Below are positions 25,634 to 32,952 of a stretch of 32,952 nucleotides of DNA, in pieces. The translations under genes were made by a program, and so were the position numbers. This DNA is from Muribaculaceae bacterium (GTDB taxonomy: Bacteria; Bacteroidota; Bacteroidia; Bacteroidales; Muribaculaceae): the NCBI GenBank assembly GCA_022510465.1, contig JAFLTJ010000019.1, positions 1-32,952 of the forward strand, read 5' to 3'. Numbering within the stretch: position 1 is the first letter of the stretch; each line of letters begins with the position of its first letter. The notes below the pieces were generated by a model. It saw nothing but the letters and a program-made list of their open reading frames with translations. It ran no database searches and was not told the origin of the DNA.

Positions 25634-25955
25634 GTATAATATTCATTTAATTATCAACTATTTATATTGTTTATAATATGTAAAAACATTACTTTAAAAA
25701 TCAATAACTATAAAAAGCAAGCAAGATGGAATAAAGTTATTGATATTTTCAACATCCATTGTATTTATTATAGAGATATAATTTTTTAAATAAACCTTTT
25801 ATAAAATAATAAAAAAAGATGTTGATTATCCCCACAACTCGCGTTGCTTGCATATACTCCATTTTACCTGTATTTTATGAATCAAGGATTTATAAAAGTA
25901 CTTATAAATTGTGTATTTAAGAAAAATTAAGTGTTAATGACAGTTTTTTAACAAC

Positions 25956-25982
25956 TTGTATAATTTTTTTTCTTTACCTTTG
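25956..25982 (+). promoter_or_regulatory. Probable promoter of the NamZ-SSS-WYL operon
   Basis: The -7 element TACCTTTG (25975-25982) is the same octamer as in the leucine-rich-repeat gene promoter. The best upstream TTG (25956-25958) is only 16 bases away, shorter than the usual 19-21, so the -33 part is weak. The ATG at 26028 lies 45 bases downstream. Confidence 0.5.
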
Positions 25983-26027
25983 GAAAATCTTAAATTGTGA
26001 AAAATCTAATTAAAAAGATTACAGACC

Positions 26028-27236
26028 ATGACAATCAAAAAATTAGTACTTCAATTTGTCTTATTTATCGGAGTTATATCTACCGCGTGTGCTCAAAAGC
26101 CTATAGAACAGGATGGGAGTCATTATGACAATGATAAGATAAGAATCGGAGCGGCCCGTACAGAGGTATATATACCTCTGCTGGAGGGTAAACGAGTAGC
26201 GTTGATGAGTAATCACACCGGTATGGTAGATTCAATACACACTCTTGACTTGATGTTGTCAAATGGAATAAATGTAACTACTATATTCTCGCCGGAACAC
26301 GGATTCAGGGGAAATGCCGATGCAGGCGAGCATGTGTCAAGCTCGGTTGATTCAAAAACGGGAATTCCAATAGCATCAATGTATGATGGTAAAAAGCGAG
26401 GTCCATCAAAGGAAGTTATGAATAAAATAGATGTAATAGTGGTTGATATTCAGGATGTTGGTTTACGCTATTATACCTATTATATCACGATGGTTGATTT
26501 GATGAATGCGGCGCTGGCCGAGGGTAAAGAATTTATAGTTCTTGACCGACCAAATCCTAACGGCATGACTGTTGACGGGCCTATATTGGATATGAATTTC
26601 AAGAGTGGAGTAGGAAGATTGCCTATACCAATAGTTCATGGAATGACACTTGGCGAAATAGCTCAGATGGTAAACGGAGAGGGTTGGCTTGAAGGTGGAA
26701 AAAAAGTGAATCTTAGTGTAGTTCCTTGTGAAGGATATACCCACCAGTCGCGTTACAGTCTTCCTATATCGCCGTCTCCCAATCTTCCAAATATGAAATC
26801 GATTTATCTGTATATGTCGACATGTTTCTTTGAGGGAACGCCTGTAAGCTTAGGCCGAGGAACGGATATGCCTTTCCAGGTATATGGTCATCCCGATATG
26901 CATGGGTATGAATTTAGTTTCACGCCGCGTTCAATACCGGGAGCTAAAAATCCGCCGCAGTTGAACAAATTGTGTCATGGAAGGAGTTTGACTTCACTGA
27001 GTAACGAAGATATAATAGCTGCCGGAATAAATCTTGAGTATGTAATTGATGCGTATAACAATCTGAATATAGGCGATGAATTTTTTACCAAGTTTTTTAA
27101 TCTGCTGGCAGGAAATGATGTTTTACGCCGTCAGATACAGCAAGGAATGAGTGCCGAAGATATAAAAGCAACGTGGGCCGAGGATATAGAAAAATTCAAG
27201 GTCAGCCGTGCGCCATATTTACTTTATGCCGAATAA
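26028..27236 (+). CDS. Exported DUF1343/NamZ-family exo-beta-N-acetylmuramidase
   Basis: A 402-residue protein of the family once called DUF1343 and now GH171, whose member NamZ (YbbC in Bacillus subtilis) removes MurNAc from the non-reducing end of murein fragments. Motifs seen: TTIFSPEHGFRG (Glu90-His91), VVDIQDVGLRYYTYY (Asp140, Asp143), VLDRPNPNGM and STCFFEGTPVSLGRGTD. The N-terminus (LVLQFVLFIGVISTACAQ) is a signal peptide; the Cys could be lipidated, though the lipobox is imperfect. It is followed 15 bases later by a sodium symporter, suggesting a degrade-and-import pair for murein sugars. Family certain, substrate inferred. Confidence 0.9.
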   Translation: MTIKKLVLQFVLFIGVISTACAQKPIEQDGSHYDNDKIRIGAARTEVYIPLLEGKRVALMSNHTGMVDSIHTLDLMLSNGINVTTIFSPEHGFRGNADAGEHVSSSVDSKTGIPIASMYDGKKRGPSKEVMNKIDVIVVDIQDVGLRYYTYYITMVDLMNAALAEGKEFIVLDRPNPNGMTVDGPILDMNFKSGVGRLPIPIVHGMTLGEIAQMVNGEGWLEGGKKVNLSVVPCEGYTHQSRYSLPISPSPNLPNMKSIYLYMSTCFFEGTPVSLGRGTDMPFQVYGHPDMHGYEFSFTPRSIPGAKNPPQLNKLCHGRSLTSLSNEDIIAAGINLEYVIDAYNNLNIGDEFFTKFFNLLAGNDVLRRQIQQGMSAEDIKATWAEDIEKFKVSRAPYLLYAE

Positions 27237-27251
27237 TAAAATAATAAAGCT

Positions 27252-28727
27252 ATGTCTCCTTTAATAGTAATAATAACAATAGCGGGATATTTTCTGTTAT
27301 TGCTTGGAATAAGCTACGTGGCGTCTCGTGGAAGCGATAATTCGACATTTTTCACGGGAAAACGTCAAAATCATTGGGCACTTGTGTCGTTTGCCATGAT
27401 AGGGGCTGCCATATCGGGTGTTACTTTCATATCTGTACCCGGAATGGTGGCGGCAAAAGGATATAGCTATCTGCAGATGGTACTCGGCTTTATAGTAGGT
27501 TATTTCTTGATAGCATGGGTTTTGGTACCAATGTTTTATCGTCGAAATTTGATTTCTATCTATGGATATTTGGAGCAACGGTTTGGCAGCAGTACATATC
27601 GCACCGGAGCATGGTTTTTTCTCGTTTCAAAAATGCTTGGGGCGGCTGTCAGGTTCTTTGTTGTATGTGCAGTGTTGCAGTTGCTTGTGTTTAAGCCGCT
27701 GGGTATACCGTTTGAAATTAATGTTATAGTAACTATAGCTCTTATATGGCTTTACACTTTTCAAGGGGGTGTAAAAAGTTTGATTTGGACAGATACGTTG
27801 AAAAGTTTTTGTCTGATAATGTCGGTTATACTATGCATATATTTTGTTGCGACAAATATGAATATGTCGTTTGGCGGAATGGTAGAATCGATAGTATCTC
27901 ATAAAACTTCCAGGATGTTTTATTTTGACAATCCAATGGAGGGCACATATTTTTGGAAACAGTTTATAGCGGGTATTTTTATGGCGATAGCTACCAATGG
28001 ATTGGACCAGGATATGATGCAGCGCAATTTGGCATGTCGCAATTCATCGGAATCACGTAAAAACATGATGGTGAGCGGTGTATTACAGTTTTTTGTAGTA
28101 GCTCTATTTTTATTGCTCGGAACGTTGTTGTATATATACGCCGATTATCAGGGTATAAGCATACCCGAAAAGAGTGATGAATTATTTGGATTGATAGCGT
28201 GTCACGAGTCGATGCCGCTTATAGTAGGAATACTCTTTGTAGTGGGCCTCATAGCTGCTGCTTATTCGGCGGCAGGGTCGGCGCTGACTTCACTGACCAC
28301 ATCGTTTACAGTGGATATTCTTGACGGACCGAAGCGTATGGATGAAAATAAATTGACAAGGGTCAGGAAGTTTACCCATGTGGCAATGTCGGTAGTGATG
28401 GGATTGGTAATAATAGTTTTCTACTACATAAGTGAAGAGGATGCTATAAGCGCTGTTTATACTTTGGCTTCATATACATACGGGCCTATACTTGGTTTGT
28501 TTGTATTTGGAATGATAAGTAAAAGAGGAGTTCGTGACAGGATGGTTCCGGTAGTTTGCTTGGCGGCTCCGGCTATTTCGTGGTTGATACAGAAAGTTCT
28601 GGTAGAAAAGTTTGAATATCAAACGAGCTTTGAACTTTTGTTGATAAATGCAGGTGTAACAATTATAGGCCTGATGTTGCTTATAAACAGAGCCGGGTCT
28701 GACAAAAAAGAAGAAGCCCATGCCTAA
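27252..28727 (+). CDS. Sodium:solute symporter (SSS family)
   Basis: A 491-residue inner-membrane transporter with about 13 hydrophobic segments that uses the sodium gradient. Family features include GSDNSTFFTGKRQNHWALVS, FAMIGAAISGVTFISVPGM and AAYSAAGSALTSLTTSFTVD, the last matching the SSS sodium-site region. The substrate is not fixed by sequence. Position between a NamZ-like muramidase and a WYL regulator suggests MurNAc or a murein disaccharide; Tannerella forsythia has a dedicated MurNAc transporter (MurT), which I recall as an inner-membrane transporter of this kind. The stop overlaps the WYL start by 8 bases. Confidence 0.9.
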   Translation: MSPLIVIITIAGYFLLLLGISYVASRGSDNSTFFTGKRQNHWALVSFAMIGAAISGVTFISVPGMVAAKGYSYLQMVLGFIVGYFLIAWVLVPMFYRRNLISIYGYLEQRFGSSTYRTGAWFFLVSKMLGAAVRFFVVCAVLQLLVFKPLGIPFEINVIVTIALIWLYTFQGGVKSLIWTDTLKSFCLIMSVILCIYFVATNMNMSFGGMVESIVSHKTSRMFYFDNPMEGTYFWKQFIAGIFMAIATNGLDQDMMQRNLACRNSSESRKNMMVSGVLQFFVVALFLLLGTLLYIYADYQGISIPEKSDELFGLIACHESMPLIVGILFVVGLIAAAYSAAGSALTSLTTSFTVDILDGPKRMDENKLTRVRKFTHVAMSVVMGLVIIVFYYISEEDAISAVYTLASYTYGPILGLFVFGMISKRGVRDRMVPVVCLAAPAISWLIQKVLVEKFEYQTSFELLLINAGVTIIGLMLLINRAGSDKKEEAHA

Positions 28728-29613
28728 GAATTTATTTACACGTTATATTTGGATAATAGACACGATAAAGCGTTATGGCAAAATAACGCGGGAGGAGCTT
28801 AACAGGCTGTGGATGTTATCGCCATACGGAAATGGAGAACCATTGGCGCGCAGAACGTTTTACAACTATCGTGCGGCAATAGAAGATTTGTTCAAAATAT
28901 CAATAGAGTGTGATTCATCAACGTTTGAATATTATATTGACGAGCCCGATAATCAGTCGCAAAGTGTGACCGACTGGATGTTAAATTCGGCGGCAATGAG
29001 CGATTTGTTGACCGATGCCAGGGATATATCGTCGCGTATATTCTTAGAGGATATACCGTCGTCGCGAACGCATCTGTCTACTATCATCAAGGCTATAAAG
29101 GCATCCAATCCGGTGAAATTTACCTATCAGCCTTTTAACAGACTGAATGCTACTCACGGCATAGTTTTGGAGCCTTATTTTTTGAAATTGTTCAAGCAGA
29201 GATGGTATGTAACGGGATATGTTTCGTCTGACGACAAGATAAAAACATACGCCTTGGACCGCATGCACAATGTCAAGGCGTTGAGGGAGCAATTTGTAAT
29301 GCCCGAAGATTTTGAACCGAGCGAATTTATAAGGGATGCATTCGGCATAGTATTTTCGCAGGGAGAAGTGAAGCAGGTAGCGATTAAAACAGATTCTCGG
29401 CAGGCAAAATATTTCAGGGCATTGCCGCTTCATCACTCTCAAAGTGAAATGCTCCATGATGCTTATTCAATTTTTTATTACAAATTGAAGCTCACGCCCG
29501 ATTTTGTACAGGAATTGCTGTCGTACGGGCCTCGAATAACGGTTATTTCACCGCCCGAGCTGAGAGCAATGATGGTGGAAAATATATCAGAATCCCTCAA
29601 TAATTATGAATAA
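28720..29613 (+). CDS. WYL-domain transcriptional regulator
   Basis: A 297-residue regulator. Residues 1-65 form a winged-helix part (YIWIIDTIKRYGKITREELN, then PLARRTFYNYRAAIEDLF). Residues about 120-190 are the WYL domain (IIKAIKASNPVKFTYQPFN, EPYFLKLFKQRWYVTGY, KTYALDRMHNV). The C-terminal WCX part follows. WYL domains sense ligands such as nucleic acids or metabolites. Its ATG overlaps the symporter stop by 8 bases, so it is cotranslated and may regulate the operon or the divergent fuc genes. The shared AT-rich gap with repeated TCAACAT motifs is a candidate target, which is inference. Confidence 0.9.
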   Translation: MPKNLFTRYIWIIDTIKRYGKITREELNRLWMLSPYGNGEPLARRTFYNYRAAIEDLFKISIECDSSTFEYYIDEPDNQSQSVTDWMLNSAAMSDLLTDARDISSRIFLEDIPSSRTHLSTIIKAIKASNPVKFTYQPFNRLNATHGIVLEPYFLKLFKQRWYVTGYVSSDDKIKTYALDRMHNVKALREQFVMPEDFEPSEFIRDAFGIVFSQGEVKQVAIKTDSRQAKYFRALPLHHSQSEMLHDAYSIFYYKLKLTPDFVQELLSYGPRITVISPPELRAMMVENISESLNNYE

Positions 29614-29616
29614 ATA

Positions 29617-29660
29617 AAAAACAGCTATAACGGGTTTGATTTACTGTTATAGCTGTTTTT
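29617..29660. terminator. Bidirectional intrinsic terminator
   Basis: AAAAACAGCTATAAC (29617-29631) and GTTATAGCTGTTTTT (29646-29660) form a perfect 15-base stem around a 14-base loop. On either strand the stem ends in a T-run. It lies between the plus-strand WYL stop and the minus-strand HIT gene, so it can end transcription from both sides. A separate 12-base palindrome CCTAATATTAGG follows at 29678-29689. Confidence 0.85.
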
Positions 29661-29699
29661 AGTTTTGGTTTGGGAGCCCTAATATTAGGCGGTTTGTAA

Positions 29700-30125
29700 T
29701 CAGAGGGCTTGTTTTATCTGTTCAATCATTTGGGCGTATTGCTCGTCGGTAAGGTAAACTTTTCCGGGATTCATTTGGAATGTTCCGCCATAATCGGGCC
29801 CGTCGACATATTTTGGAGCGAGGTGGAAATGAAGATGAGAAAGCTTGTCGCTGTAGGCTCCGTAGTTGATTTTGACGGGATTAAAGACTTTTTGCATGGC
29901 TCTCGTAACACGTGCAACGTCGGCCATAAAATCGGCCAACTCGGCGTCGCTCAGTTCGTTAAGGTCGTTTACGTGACGGTTATAGGCAACGAGACAACGG
30001 CCGTGATAAGTTTGTTCTTTGAATAAAAATGCTCTTGAAACTTTGAGTGGAGCTATCTCAATCATCAAAGAATGGAGCGTTTCGTTGTTGGTGCAATAAA
30101 GGCACTCTTTGGGGTCGGAATACAT
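29700..30125 (-). CDS. HIT-family nucleotide-binding protein
   Basis: A 141-residue histidine-triad protein, probably a nucleoside phosphoramidase/hydrolase. The motif HLHFHLAPK (His97, His99, His101) is the HxHxH signature. The N-terminus has a Cys pair (CLYC, residues 8-11) like zinc-binding HIT proteins. FLFKEQTYHGRCLVAYNRHV is the typical first-helix region, with NYGAYSDKL before the triad. Single gene on the minus strand, convergent with the WYL gene and divergent from panB. Substrate unknown. Confidence 0.88.
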   Translation of the reverse strand: MYSDPKECLYCTNNETLHSLMIEIAPLKVSRAFLFKEQTYHGRCLVAYNRHVNDLNELSDAELADFMADVARVTRAMQKVFNPVKINYGAYSDKLSHLHFHLAPKYVDGPDYGGTFQMNPGKVYLTDEQYAQMIEQIKQAL

Positions 30126-30158
30126 GATTTAGATTTTATTTAAGGGTTTGTAATAGCA

Positions 30159-30166
30159 CAAAGATA
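30159..30166 (-). promoter_or_regulatory. Probable -7 element for the HIT gene
   Basis: TATCTTTG on the minus strand fits TAnnTTTG, 33 bases before the HIT ATG. No good -33 TTTG is at 19-21 bases. The divergent panB promoter begins 8 bases away, so the two promoters may interfere. Confidence 0.45.
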
Positions 30167-30174
30167 GTGTTTTT

Positions 30175-30206
30175 TTTGCAGAAAAAGTATTTGATTAGTA
30201 CTTTTG
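30175..30206 (+). promoter_or_regulatory. Promoter of panB-MATE
   Basis: TTTG (30175-30178), a 20-base spacer and TACTTTTG (30199-30206) match the Bacteroides consensus exactly. The panB ATG is 24 bases further on. Confidence 0.78.
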
Positions 30207-30230
30207 CGCGGATTAAAATAAAGATTAAAA

Positions 30231-31049
30231 ATGTCGACATATAGTGAAGATAAAAGGAAGGTGACTACACGTCGCTTTCAGGAAATGAAGGAGCGCGGAG
30301 AAAAAATAGCGATGCTGACGTCGTATGATTTCTCGTTGGCTCGCTTGGTGGATGAGGCGGGTATCGATGCTATTTTGGTTGGTGACTCGGCTTCAAATGT
30401 TATGATAGGAAATGCGACTACGTTGCCTATAACTCTTGACCAGATGATTTATCACGCCAGGTGTGTTTCAAACGGTGTCAAGCGGGCGCTGGTGGTGTGT
30501 GACATGCCTTTTGGAAGTTATCAGGGGAATTCTACCGAGGCTCTTGCGTCGGCTGTAAGGATAATGAAGGAGAGTGGTGCAGAGGCTGTAAAGATAGAGG
30601 GGGGTAGCGAAGTAAAGGAGTCGATAGAGCGTATTATCAGCGCGGGAATACCTGTAATGGGTCATCTTGGACTCACTCCTCAGTCGATTAACAAATTTGG
30701 CACTTACAATGTGCGCGCCAAAGAGGAGGCCGAGGCAAACAAGTTGATAGAGGATGCAAAAATGCTGGAGGAGATTGGCTGTTTTGCAGTTACGCTGGAG
30801 AAAATACCGGCAGAATTGGCCAGCAGGGTGAGCCGCGAGCTCAGTATACCTACGATAGGAATCGGAGCCGGTAACGGATGTGACGGTCAGGTGCTTGTGT
30901 TACAGGATATGCTTGGAATCAACAAGGGTTTTTCTCCGAAATTCCTACGCCGTTATGCCGACCTTGCAACGGTGATAGATGAGGCTGTTGGCAGTTACAT
31001 AGGGGATGTAAAGAGCGGTGATTTTCCAAATGAGAATGAGTGTTATTGA
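30231..31049 (+). CDS. panB: 3-methyl-2-oxobutanoate hydroxymethyltransferase
   Basis: First step of pantothenate biosynthesis: transfers a hydroxymethyl group from methylene-tetrahydrofolate to alpha-ketoisovalerate, giving ketopantoate. The 272-residue protein has [20 protein letters not shown], the metal/substrate loop [13 protein letters not shown] with [23 protein letters not shown] (metal-binding Asp) and the catalytic glutamate region [14 protein letters not shown], then [17 protein letters not shown]. All are diagnostic of PanB. Its stop overlaps the following ATG as TGATG. panC and panD are not in the window. Confidence 0.97.
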   Translation: MSTYSEDKRKVTTRRFQEMKERGEKIAMLTSYDFSLARLVDEAGIDAILVGDSASNVMIGNATTLPITLDQMIYHARCVSNGVKRALVVCDMPFGSYQGNSTEALASAVRIMKESGAEAVKIEGGSEVKESIERIISAGIPVMGHLGLTPQSINKFGTYNVRAKEEAEANKLIEDAKMLEEIGCFAVTLEKIPAELASRVSRELSIPTIGIGAGNGCDGQVLVLQDMLGINKGFSPKFLRRYADLATVIDEAVGSYIGDVKSGDFPNENECY

Positions 31050-32383
31050 TGGCGCGACGTCGCGATGATTATGTTGCAATTGGTCGGCTTGGATTTCCAA
31101 TATTGGTCGGCCAATTGGGAATGATTGTTACGGGATTTTTTGACACTAAAATGATAGGCAAATATGCGACTGAGGCATTGGCTTCGGCATCATTTGTCAA
31201 TAACGTTTTTAATGTTGCTATTTTTGCATGCCTGGGGTTTACCTACGGGTTGACTCCGCTGGTAGGGTCGCTCTACAGCAGGGGGGAATACGGGCGTATA
31301 GGGGTGCTGTTGAAAAACGGTGTTTTGGCTAATGTCTTGTTTAGCCTGATTATATCGGCTGTGATGCTCTTGGTTTATTTTAATCTTGAATATCTTGACC
31401 AGCCGGCCGAGTTGCATTGCCTGATAAGGCCTTATTTTCTGCTGTATTTGGGTGGGTTGATACCTGTGGCGTTGTTTAATGTTTTTGCGCAGTGGGCATA
31501 CGGAATAAATCGTTCGTCGTTGCCAATGTGGATTATACTTGGTTCAAATGTGGTCAATATTATTGGAAATTACCTGTTGATAGAGGGTAATTTTGGGTTT
31601 CCGGAACTGGGGTTGACAGGGGCGGGTATAGCAACATTGGTGTCGAGGCTGATGGCTTTTGTATTATTGGGCTGCGTGTTCTTGTATGGAGGTCGCTATG
31701 AAAAGTATAGCAATGGATTCAGAAGTGGAAAAATAGGGGGAAAGCTGTTGAAGATGATAACGAGTACATCGCTGCCGGTGTCGTTGCAGATGACGCTGGA
31801 GAGTGGGTCATTTACGGCGGCGGCTATCATGGCGGGCTGGCTCGGAACGCTTGAATTGGCATCTTTTCAGATAATAGTGATGACGGGAACGTTGGGTTTT
31901 TGTGTCTATTATAGCATAGGGTCGGCTGTATCGGTATTGGTGTCGAATGAAATGGGTATTGGAAATCGTGAGGCAATGAGGCGGGTGGCGTTCAGCGGGT
32001 ATCATGTATTACTTGTAACGGCTACAATATCTTCGCTGATATTTGTGCTGGGTGGTAGATTTATCATAGGCCAGTTTACGGATGATGAGATGGTTATATC
32101 AATGTCAAGCGGTTTGCTGGTTCCGTTGGTGTTGTATCAGATGGGGGATGCCACGCAGATAAATTTCGCGAATGCGCTTCGAGGAACGGCTGTGGTGAAG
32201 CCGATGATGTGGATTGCTTTTATCAGCTATATCGTCATAGGTATTCCGGCTACTTACGTTATGGGCTTGAAAACGAGTCTTGGAATAGATGGTATTGTTT
32301 ATAGTTTCTCGGTGTCGTTGTTTACGGCGGCGTTTCTTTTTGTAATATATTTTATCAGGGCTACTAAGCTTAAAGAATTGTAA
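31049..32383 (+). CDS. MATE-family multidrug/organic cation efflux transporter
   Basis: A 444-residue inner-membrane antiporter with 12 hydrophobic segments. The opening AIGRLGFPILVGQLGMIVTG, then FFDTKMIGKYATEALASAS, is the NorM/DinF-type MATE signature, and the second half repeats the pattern (GFCVYYSIGSAVSVLVSNEM). Ends with positively charged KATKLKEL-type residues. The start is the ATG at 31049, which overlaps the panB stop by one base; a GTG at 31040 is also in frame. Likely exports drugs or metabolites using Na+ or H+; substrate unknown. No terminator was seen after it. Confidence 0.92.
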   Translation: MARRRDDYVAIGRLGFPILVGQLGMIVTGFFDTKMIGKYATEALASASFVNNVFNVAIFACLGFTYGLTPLVGSLYSRGEYGRIGVLLKNGVLANVLFSLIISAVMLLVYFNLEYLDQPAELHCLIRPYFLLYLGGLIPVALFNVFAQWAYGINRSSLPMWIILGSNVVNIIGNYLLIEGNFGFPELGLTGAGIATLVSRLMAFVLLGCVFLYGGRYEKYSNGFRSGKIGGKLLKMITSTSLPVSLQMTLESGSFTAAAIMAGWLGTLELASFQIIVMTGTLGFCVYYSIGSAVSVLVSNEMGIGNREAMRRVAFSGYHVLLVTATISSLIFVLGGRFIIGQFTDDEMVISMSSGLLVPLVLYQMGDATQINFANALRGTAVVKPMMWIAFISYIVIGIPATYVMGLKTSLGIDGIVYSFSVSLFTAAFLFVIYFIRATKLKEL

Positions 32384-32441
32384 TTTTTGGGAGATTGTGC
32401 AGGTTATTGAAAGATAGAGTTAAGAAGTATTGAAGGTGTTT

Positions 32442-32783
32442 TTAATTACTACCATCATTAATTTTCCAATATCCGCCTTTATCAGCACCAATACGTTTGA
32501 TAATTCCCTGTTTTTGCAATTTTTGCAGATGATATTTCACGCCATTCTCTGTAATACCGTTTAGATTGGTCGCAATTTTTTTACGACTTGCATTAGGGTG
32601 ATTATGTATGTATTCAAGAATAGCTATTTGTACATCGGATAGGGTCTGGGTAGTTTTCTGGGTAGTTTTCTGGGTAGTACTCTCATTAACTTCATTTGAA
32701 TATACATCTACACAGAACGCTGTCAGCTTCGACACATCGAATTCCGCTTCCTTGTTGCCATTTTCGCGCAACATATCCTGCAC
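32442..32783 (-). pseudogene. C-terminal fragment of an AlbA/AAA-type ATP-binding DNA protein
   Basis: A 113-residue frame from a GTG at 32783. It begins QDMLRENGNKEAEFDV, which looks like the middle of AlbA_2/RecG-like ATP-binding proteins (about 400-500 residues), and a stop (TGA at 32787-32789) lies just upstream. So the N-terminal DNA-binding and ATPase-like parts are missing. The linker has TTQKTTQKTTQ from a 12-base tandem repeat (32647-32682). The C-terminus (SDVQIAILEYIHNHPNASRK, then TENGVKYHLQKLQKQGIIK) is a winged helix. Expression as a small HTH protein is possible, but a remnant is more likely. The neighbouring DUF4357 remnant supports an accessory region. Confidence 0.6.
32647..32682. 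repeat. Three tandem 12-base units
   Basis: TGGGTAGTTTTC occurs at 32647-32658 and 32659-32670, with a third diverged copy (TGGGTAGTACTC) at 32671-32682. On the minus strand it encodes the TTQK repeat in the linker of the AAA-type fragment. Twelve-base units keep the reading frame, so copy-number change would only lengthen the linker. Confidence 0.8.
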
Positions 32784-32835
32784 ACATCAATTGGACTATG
32801 CTGTTTATAGGTGTATATCCATTCATGTTATCCAA

Positions 32836-32952
32836 CTAATCCAACTGTTTTCGATAAACAGAATCAAGCGTATTGTCATCTTTGTCTTTCCACGTGGTCC
32901 AACCATTACAACTTCGACCGATACAAAAATCAGCAGCAGTACTGGGACTTGA
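32836..32952 (-). CDS. DUF4357-domain protein, C-terminal end (cut by window edge)
   Basis: The last 38 residues are visible before a TAG stop at 32836-32838. They read SSPSTAADFCIGRSCNGWTT, then WKDKDDNTLDSVYRKQLD. This matches the DUF4357 domain (SPSxAAxxVxGxSxNGWxxWK, then KxLxExYR). The domain is often the C-terminus of GIY-YIG nuclease-like or restriction-associated proteins in accessory regions. It lies about 50 bases upstream of the AAA-type fragment on the same strand. What precedes it is outside the window, so the full architecture is unknown. Confidence 0.75.
   Translation of the reverse strand, partial: SSPSTAADFCIGRSCNGWTTWKDKDDNTLDSVYRKQLD

Larger units (their letters stand above)
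25333..26027. other. 695-base AT-rich non-coding region between fucI and the NamZ-like gene
   Basis: No credible gene lies here. The region is far more AT-rich than its neighbours and holds the divergent fucI promoter and a probable promoter for the NamZ-like gene. It carries four copies of TCAACAT/ATGTTGA (25415-25421, 25575-25581, 25749-25755, 25819-25825), a 21-base palindrome (25613-25633) and a pair of GCAAGCAA/TTGCTTGC arms (25717-25724, 25844-25851). DnaA-box-like words, TTATCAACA (reverse strand near 25418) and TTATCCCCA (near 25826), each differ from TTATnCACA at one position. It may be a regulatory region or, more speculatively, an origin region. Confidence 0.6.

Noticed and set aside
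22261-28727. The fuc-NamZ region as a mobile element
   Set aside because: It is AT-richer, but no transposase, integrase, terminal repeats or target duplications were seen, and the strand-skew shift may explain part of the bias.
32885-32902. CACGTG core near the right edge as a parS candidate
   Set aside because: Flanks (CTTTC and GTCCAA) do not match the GTTnC/GAAAC arms.

Overview
The window looks like chromosomal DNA of a gut-type Bacteroidales bacterium. The grounds are Bacteroidetes-style housekeeping proteins (YbeY with Asp as third metal ligand, Mrp without CxxC), three secreted proteins with type IX secretion (T9SS) sorting tails, and at least seven promoters of the Bacteroides form TTTG-N19-21-TAnnTTTG. 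A Muribaculaceae-like host would fit, but the family cannot be fixed by eye. No rRNA, tRNA, CRISPR array, complete insertion sequence or prophage was seen.

Layout. (1) 1-3.2 kb, minus strand: ybeY-mnmG-apt-uvrC (uvrC runs off the left edge). A perfect ParB-binding parS site lies between mnmG and apt. (2) 3.4-10.2 kb, plus strand: a tight run of a BspA-like leucine-rich-repeat protein, trmB, mrp, a secreted endonuclease I, a radical SAM protein and an LD-carboxypeptidase. (3) 10.2-13.7 kb, minus strand: dtd-mazG-deoC, a GYF/CD225 (dispanin) membrane protein, a DUF2752 protein and an outer-membrane phospholipase A. (4) 13.7-15.9 kb, minus strand: a LexA/CI-like XRE-S24 repressor with paired inverted operator-like sites, preceded by a secreted PNGase F-family protein. 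(5) 16.1-22.0 kb, plus strand: ruvB, a polysaccharide flippase, a DUF389 protein, a glycosyltransferase, a RhaM-family mutarotase and a TfoX-N protein, then a decayed XRE fragment. (6) 22.3-25.3 kb, minus strand: fucI-fucP (L-fucose isomerase and permease). (7) 25.33-26.03 kb: a very AT-rich non-coding region with repeated TCAACAT motifs, palindromes and divergent promoters. (8) 26.0-29.6 kb, plus strand: a DUF1343/NamZ exo-muramidase, an SSS symporter and a WYL regulator, closed by a strong hairpin terminator. (9) 29.7-32.4 kb: a HIT protein (minus), panB and a MATE transporter (plus). (10) 32.4-32.95 kb: accessory debris, namely the C-terminal piece of an AlbA/AAA-type ATP-binding protein and the C-terminus of a DUF4357 protein.

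Several genes suggest scavenging of host or bacterial glycans: PNGase F releases N-glycans, FucP/FucI and the mutarotase handle L-fucose, and NamZ plus the symporter probably recover MurNAc or related sugars. Many others are translation-fidelity or DNA-repair housekeeping genes (mnmG, trmB, ybeY, dtd, uvrC, ruvB).

The plus strand is C-rich over G at the left and strongly G-rich at the right. Together with parS and the AT-rich gap, this makes a replication-origin-proximal location a testable idea. I did not find a clearly new defence or mobile system.
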